In this document: positions 63,806-64,000 of the stretch, piece after piece
Layout: every line of letters begins with the position of its first letter
Numbering within the stretch: the stretch's first letter is position 1
Assembly: GCF_002250505.1 (NCBI RefSeq)
Contig: NZ_NJGY01000003.1
Span: 754,660 to 818,659, forward strand
Source: Janthinobacterium sp. PC23-8
GTDB taxonomy: Bacteria; Pseudomonadota; Gammaproteobacteria; Burkholderiales; Burkholderiaceae_D
Direction: 5' to 3'
DNA length: 64,000 bases
Program-made: the position numbers and the translations under genes
Notes under the pieces: model-generated
What the model was told of the DNA's origin: nothing
The model's database searches: none
What the model saw: the letters and a program-made list of their open reading frames with translations, nothing else

Positions 63806-63845
63806 GGGGGCTGTCGACTGCGGTCGACGGCCCCCTCCGGCATTG
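63806..63845 (+). terminator. Strong stem-loop after the amidohydrolase gene
   Basis: A long GC stem reading GCCGGAGGGGGC, then GTCGAC-TGCG-GTCGAC, then GCCCCCTCCGGC in the complementary arm. The downstream sequence is not a long T-run, but the stem alone is a plausible transcript end. Confidence 0.75.
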
Positions 63846-63868
63846 ATCAATTCGTGAAACGTCATAAT

Positions 63869-63952
63869 ATTTGATCACAAAAATATTTATTTACTTGGTT
63901 TTTCTGGAAATCGTTATGATTTATTGAAAAAAATATCAAGATGTGATCAAAT
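63869..63952. promoter_or_regulatory. Widely spaced perfect inverted repeat, candidate operator
   Basis: ATTTGATCACA (63869-63879) and its exact reverse complement TGTGATCAAAT (63942-63952) frame an AT-rich 62-bp interval. This looks like a looping operator or paired sites for a dimeric regulator of a gene beyond the window edge. Confidence 0.5.
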
Positions 63953-64000
63953 AATGGTCTGCCAACGGGCTGTTTCACCGCGCGAGAAAGATCGCGAAGT

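Noticed and set aside
1..64000. tRNA or rRNA genes
   Set aside because: No cloverleaf or conserved rRNA segment was seen in the intergenic spaces.

Overview
This GC-rich, gene-dense window looks like the chromosome of a betaproteobacterium of the Oxalobacteraceae (Janthinobacterium/Duganella/Massilia type). That is inferred from the class I PHA synthase with PhaR, the BamD-RluD-PgeF neighbourhood, the MSHA pilus gene set and the codon use; no rRNA or tRNA gene is present to confirm it.

Layout. (1) 1-2104, minus strand: the N-terminal part of a pilus-type secretin and an ABC ATPase. (2) 2305-19532, plus strand: an almost complete MSHA-type (type IVb) pilus locus in the order mshE-G-prepilin-A-C-D-O-P-Q, then mshI-I2-J-K-L-M-N. 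The MshE ATPase carries a clear c-di-GMP-binding MshEN domain. (3) 19529-28054: housekeeping genes, namely a PLP aminotransferase, a PIN-domain protein, yaaA, bamD, rluD, pgeF, phaC and phaR. (4) 28427-30396: a decayed type I-E CRISPR array (three 29-bp repeats, no cas genes) with a Fic-family gene sitting between the repeats. (5) 30543-35643: rimO, a cystathionine beta-lyase-like gene, a small membrane protein and a beta-lactamase-fold serine hydrolase. (6) 38384-35644, minus strand: a compact overlapping four-gene operon encoding a nucleotidyltransferase, a TIGR04222-like membrane protein with a Gly/Ser/Cys tail, a DUF692/MNIO iron enzyme and an 84-residue partner. (7) 38418-43028: accessory DNA with a group II intron, an IS6-family remnant, an NmrA-like reductase with a divergent LysR regulator, and an IS4-family remnant. 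(8) 43074-63765: a putrescine/agmatine to GABA to succinate catabolic island.

The island works as one pathway. Agmatinase-family SpeB can yield putrescine. The SpuD/PotG/PotH/PotI transporter imports it. PuuA/SpuB gamma-glutamylates it, SpuC transaminates it, a PuuC-like aldehyde dehydrogenase oxidises it, and PuuD/SpuA releases GABA. GabT and GabD then carry GABA to succinate. Two MocR/GabR-type regulators each sit divergent from the genes they probably control, and three intergenic regions share repeats spaced 23 bp apart. The run continues into a TonB-dependent receptor and an exported YtcJ-like amidohydrolase, suggesting uptake and periplasmic hydrolysis of a polyamine conjugate.

The best candidates for undescribed biology are the MNIO/Cys-tail membrane-protein operon, the receptor-amidohydrolase extension of the polyamine island, and the Fic gene embedded in a CRISPR remnant.
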